Of a stretch of DNA of 7,061 nt, positions 5,273-7,061 are shown one piece after another (the stretch's first letter is position 1; each line of letters begins with the position of its first letter). This DNA comes from an uncultured Christensenellaceae bacterium (lineage in GTDB: Bacteria; Bacillota; Clostridia; Christensenellales; Pumilibacteraceae): positions 1-7,061 of the forward strand of contig CAJUQF010000101.1 of NCBI GenBank assembly GCA_910588315.1, in the 5' to 3' direction. The position numbers and the translations under genes are program-made. Under the pieces are notes generated by a model, which did not search any database, was not told the DNA's origin, and worked only from the letters and a program-made list of their open reading frames with translations.

Positions 5273-7061
5273 TTATTCGGCCGAATCGAGTACCTGTACC
5301 GCCGCTATCGAGACGTTGCCGCCCGACGCATTGGAACATTCGACTTTGATGATCAACATCGCGTTTTCTTCGGTATCGATGTCGACTGTAACGAGCCTTG
5401 TCGCCGCGGGATTGCTGCCGCTGAACGATTCGCCCGTCGCTATAAGCTCGTTTTTGACGTTGTATACTCTGACGGTACCGGTCGCCTGCCATGCGCCGAC
5501 ATAGAGCAATACTTTACGCGTATTTGCCGTGGCGTTGACAAACACCGAGATCGTGCCGTTGACCGAACAAAGTCCGTGCGTAGTGCCGGCGTTCGATACC
5601 GGATTGTCGCCGTCCGTCCAGCTTATACTCGTCGAGTAATCGTTAAAGTCCTGCGACTGCGTAAACGAAACTTTGTTTATGCCGACACCGCCCGCTTTGC
5701 GTATATAATCGCCTGTAAGCGTGCTGTCGAAGTGCATCCAGTCGGCAACCGCAAGGTCGGCGAGCGTCGTCGTCGAAAGATTGGCGGTCGCGGGGTTGTT
5801 TGCAACAGTTACCGTCGCATCTATCGCCGCGGTGTCAATCGTCTGCAATTCGGGAAGCGTCGTGGCGGCATACACCGATCCGACGTTTACGAACGACGGG
5901 CTGCCCGTGCCGCTGTGACGGCTGACAAGCACCGCGTACGTCGCGGTTATCTCCGTCGCGACTTCGCTCTGCGCCTCGATGACGGCGCGATATCTGAACG
6001 TACCGCGAAGATTACCGAACTGAATTGTCTTTGCATTGCCCGCTCTGTCTTTTACAGTGAGCTTGGCTATGCAGTTCTCGCCGCCGAGATTGATAACGTA
6101 GTAGCGCTTGGTAGCGTCCGTCTTGAACTTGAGCGAGAAGTCTTTCTGCGATCTGAGCGCCGTTGTGACCGCCGAGTTCGCCGTATATTCGCCTTCGCCG
6201 TCGTTCCAGGAAACGTAGAGCGCGGTATTGTCCGCAACAGTGGTCGTGGCGTATGTGTCGAGATCGCCTATAAGATGCGTAGCCGTGTTCTTGCGCGCAA
6301 CGTTGGTCGTTTTCTCGTCGTATGCGCCGAAGTACGCCCAGTCTACGATCGCGTCCTGCGAAAGGTTGAGCATTTCGCCCGGCTCTTCGGTTCTGACCGA
6401 GAACGTCGCTTCGTTGTCGTCGTATTCGGGTTTTTCGAGATCGGTGATCTCGCCGGACAGGTCGAACACGATAGTCGTTTTTTCGTAAACGCCGGCGGTG
6501 ATCTTAAACTCGAACACGTTGCTGTCGAGCGACGCGCCGGAAAAAGCGAACGGCGTGGACGACGTACTCTTTCTGTAATTGCGGTAGCCGCTTGTGACCT
6601 GCTTGCCGTTGACGCGCACGCTCTTGATCGCGCCCCATTCGGGACGGTAGTGTATACGCACTGTCCACTCGCGTTCGGTAAAGGCTTTTTCGCCTTTGAA
6701 CTCGCCCTCCGCGGGATTGACCGTAACGGTAAACTTATCGTCTTTATATTCGTTGGTTATAAGCGTTTTACGGTAAAGACCGTCCTTATAAGCCTGAGTT
6801 TTGGTATCGTCTTCGTAAAGCGTCGTCTCGGTACTTTCCTTGCCGGCATAGATATCGAGCGCCATTTTGCTCCAATCTTTTTCGGACGTATTGACCATGT
6901 TTTCGGCGAGCGCGAACACGCCGCCTTCGCGCACGAATATGGGCGAAGTTTCGAGACCGTGAGCTACGGTTATGGTCTGCGGACCGGCATAGCGCGTGCC
7001 CGACCATACATCTATCCATGTGCCTTCGGGAAGGAATACCGTGCGGGTGTTGGGTTTGTAC
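5273..7061 (-). CDS. Glycoside hydrolase family 31, C-terminal part, with two appended beta-sandwich modules (5' end missing)
   Basis: The frame is open from the right edge to TAA at 5273-5275, giving 595 visible residues. Visible residues about 1-50 match the core C-terminal beta domain of GH31 enzymes (RTVFLPEGTWIDVWSG, then LETSPIFVREGGVFAL). Residues about 66-160 fit the DUF5110 distal domain (LYEDDTKTQAYKDG, IHYRPEW, SVRVNGKQV). The catalytic barrel and its two Asp residues lie outside the window, so substrate (alpha-glucoside, xyloside, galactoside or other) cannot be inferred. The tail then adds two related modules, at about 232-398 (VDWAYFG, YVSWNDGEGEY) and 430-592 (ADWMHFD, ISWTDGDN, LLYVGAWQA, NVSIAAVQV). 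These resemble modules in the downstream lipoprotein. There is no LPXTG motif, dockerin or terminal membrane segment. Whether it is secreted depends on the missing N-terminus. Confidence 0.93.
   Translation of the reverse strand, partial: YKPNTRTVFLPEGTWIDVWSGTRYAGPQTITVAHGLETSPIFVREGGVFALAENMVNTSEKDWSKMALDIYAGKESTETTLYEDDTKTQAYKDGLYRKTLITNEYKDDKFTVTVNPAEGEFKGEKAFTEREWTVRIHYRPEWGAIKSVRVNGKQVTSGYRNYRKSTSSTPFAFSGASLDSNVFEFKITAGVYEKTTIVFDLSGEITDLEKPEYDDNEATFSVRTEEPGEMLNLSQDAIVDWAYFGAYDEKTTNVARKNTATHLIGDLDTYATTTVADNTALYVSWNDGEGEYTANSAVTTALRSQKDFSLKFKTDATKRYYVINLGGENCIAKLTVKDRAGNAKTIQFGNLRGTFRYRAVIEAQSEVATEITATYAVLVSRHSGTGSPSFVNVGSVYAATTLPELQTIDTAAIDATVTVANNPATANLSTTTLADLAVADWMHFDSTLTGDYIRKAGGVGINKVSFTQSQDFNDYSTSISWTDGDNPVSNAGTTHGLCSVNGTISVFVNATANTRKVLLYVGAWQATGTVRVYNVKNELIATGESFSGSNPAATRLVTVDIDTEENAMLIIKVECSNASGGNVSIAAVQVLDSAE
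5285..5767 (-). other. Shared beta-sandwich module 2 on the GH31 enzyme (C-terminal)
   Basis: The order is LADLAVADWMHFD, IRKAGG, SISWTDGD, VLLYVGAWQATG, VRVYNVKNE, VTVDIDTEENAMLIIKVE, VSIAAVQV. It is the most typical copy in the window and ends three residues before the enzyme's stop. From memory, the DW...RK...SWTDG...YVGAW pattern occurs in other secreted bacterial proteins, but I cannot name a Pfam or CAZy family for it. Confidence 0.7.
5867..6367 (-). other. Shared beta-sandwich module 1 on the GH31 enzyme
   Basis: The module runs from LNLSQDAIVDWAYFG to FVNVGSVYA. In order it shows a DW motif, an ARKN segment, SWNDGEGEY, a beta-strand (RYYVINLGG), KDRAGN and a final strand. These line up with module 2 and with module C of the lipoprotein. 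The domain boundaries are my estimate from alignment by eye. Confidence 0.65.

Overview
The window looks like a carbohydrate-utilisation locus from a Gram-positive, probably gut-dwelling and uncultured member of the Clostridia (Bacillota). That placement is an inference. It rests on two secreted lipoproteins with strong GGAGG-type ribosome binding sites, the absence of any SusC/SusD-type genes beside the glycoside hydrolase, and G+C-rich genes (by eye) separated by AT-rich intergenic DNA. No rRNA, tRNA, CRISPR array, transposase or phage gene was seen.

All recognisable genes lie on the minus strand, so the locus reads from right to left. At the right edge (5273-7061) is the 3' part of a glycoside hydrolase family 31 enzyme: the end of the core C-terminal beta domain, a DUF5110-like domain, and then about 390 further residues that hold two copies of a beta-sandwich module. 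After an 81-base gap containing a hairpin comes a complete 1120-residue lipoprotein (1829-5191). It has six bacterial Ig-like (Big_2-type) domains interleaved with three modules of the same kind as those on the enzyme. The enzyme and the lipoprotein are probably co-transcribed and probably act on the same glycan at the cell surface. A stem-loop at 1751-1787 probably ends this transcript.

Between the terminator and the next gene lies about 640 bases of palindromic repeat array (about 1095-1735): four units plus a degenerate half unit. Each intact unit is bounded by TTCGTAGGG and CCCTACGAA and contains two hairpins that are inverted homologues of each other. Their stems differ by paired substitutions that preserve pairing. 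Units 1 and 2 are identical over 107 bp.

From about 776 to 1090 is an AT-rich regulatory stretch. It holds a good minus-strand promoter (TTGCAA, 17 bp, TATAAT at 972-1000), an upstream extended -10 candidate, a 38-codon small ORF (816-932) and a 17-bp palindrome (800-816). These lead into the left gene (1-760), a second lipoprotein with almost the same signal-peptide start. It carries an InlB B-repeat-like domain followed by a domain that may be CBM9-like, and it runs off the left edge.

The strongest leads are the beta-sandwich module shared by the enzyme and its neighbouring lipoprotein, and the hairpin repeat array with its compensatory stem changes.
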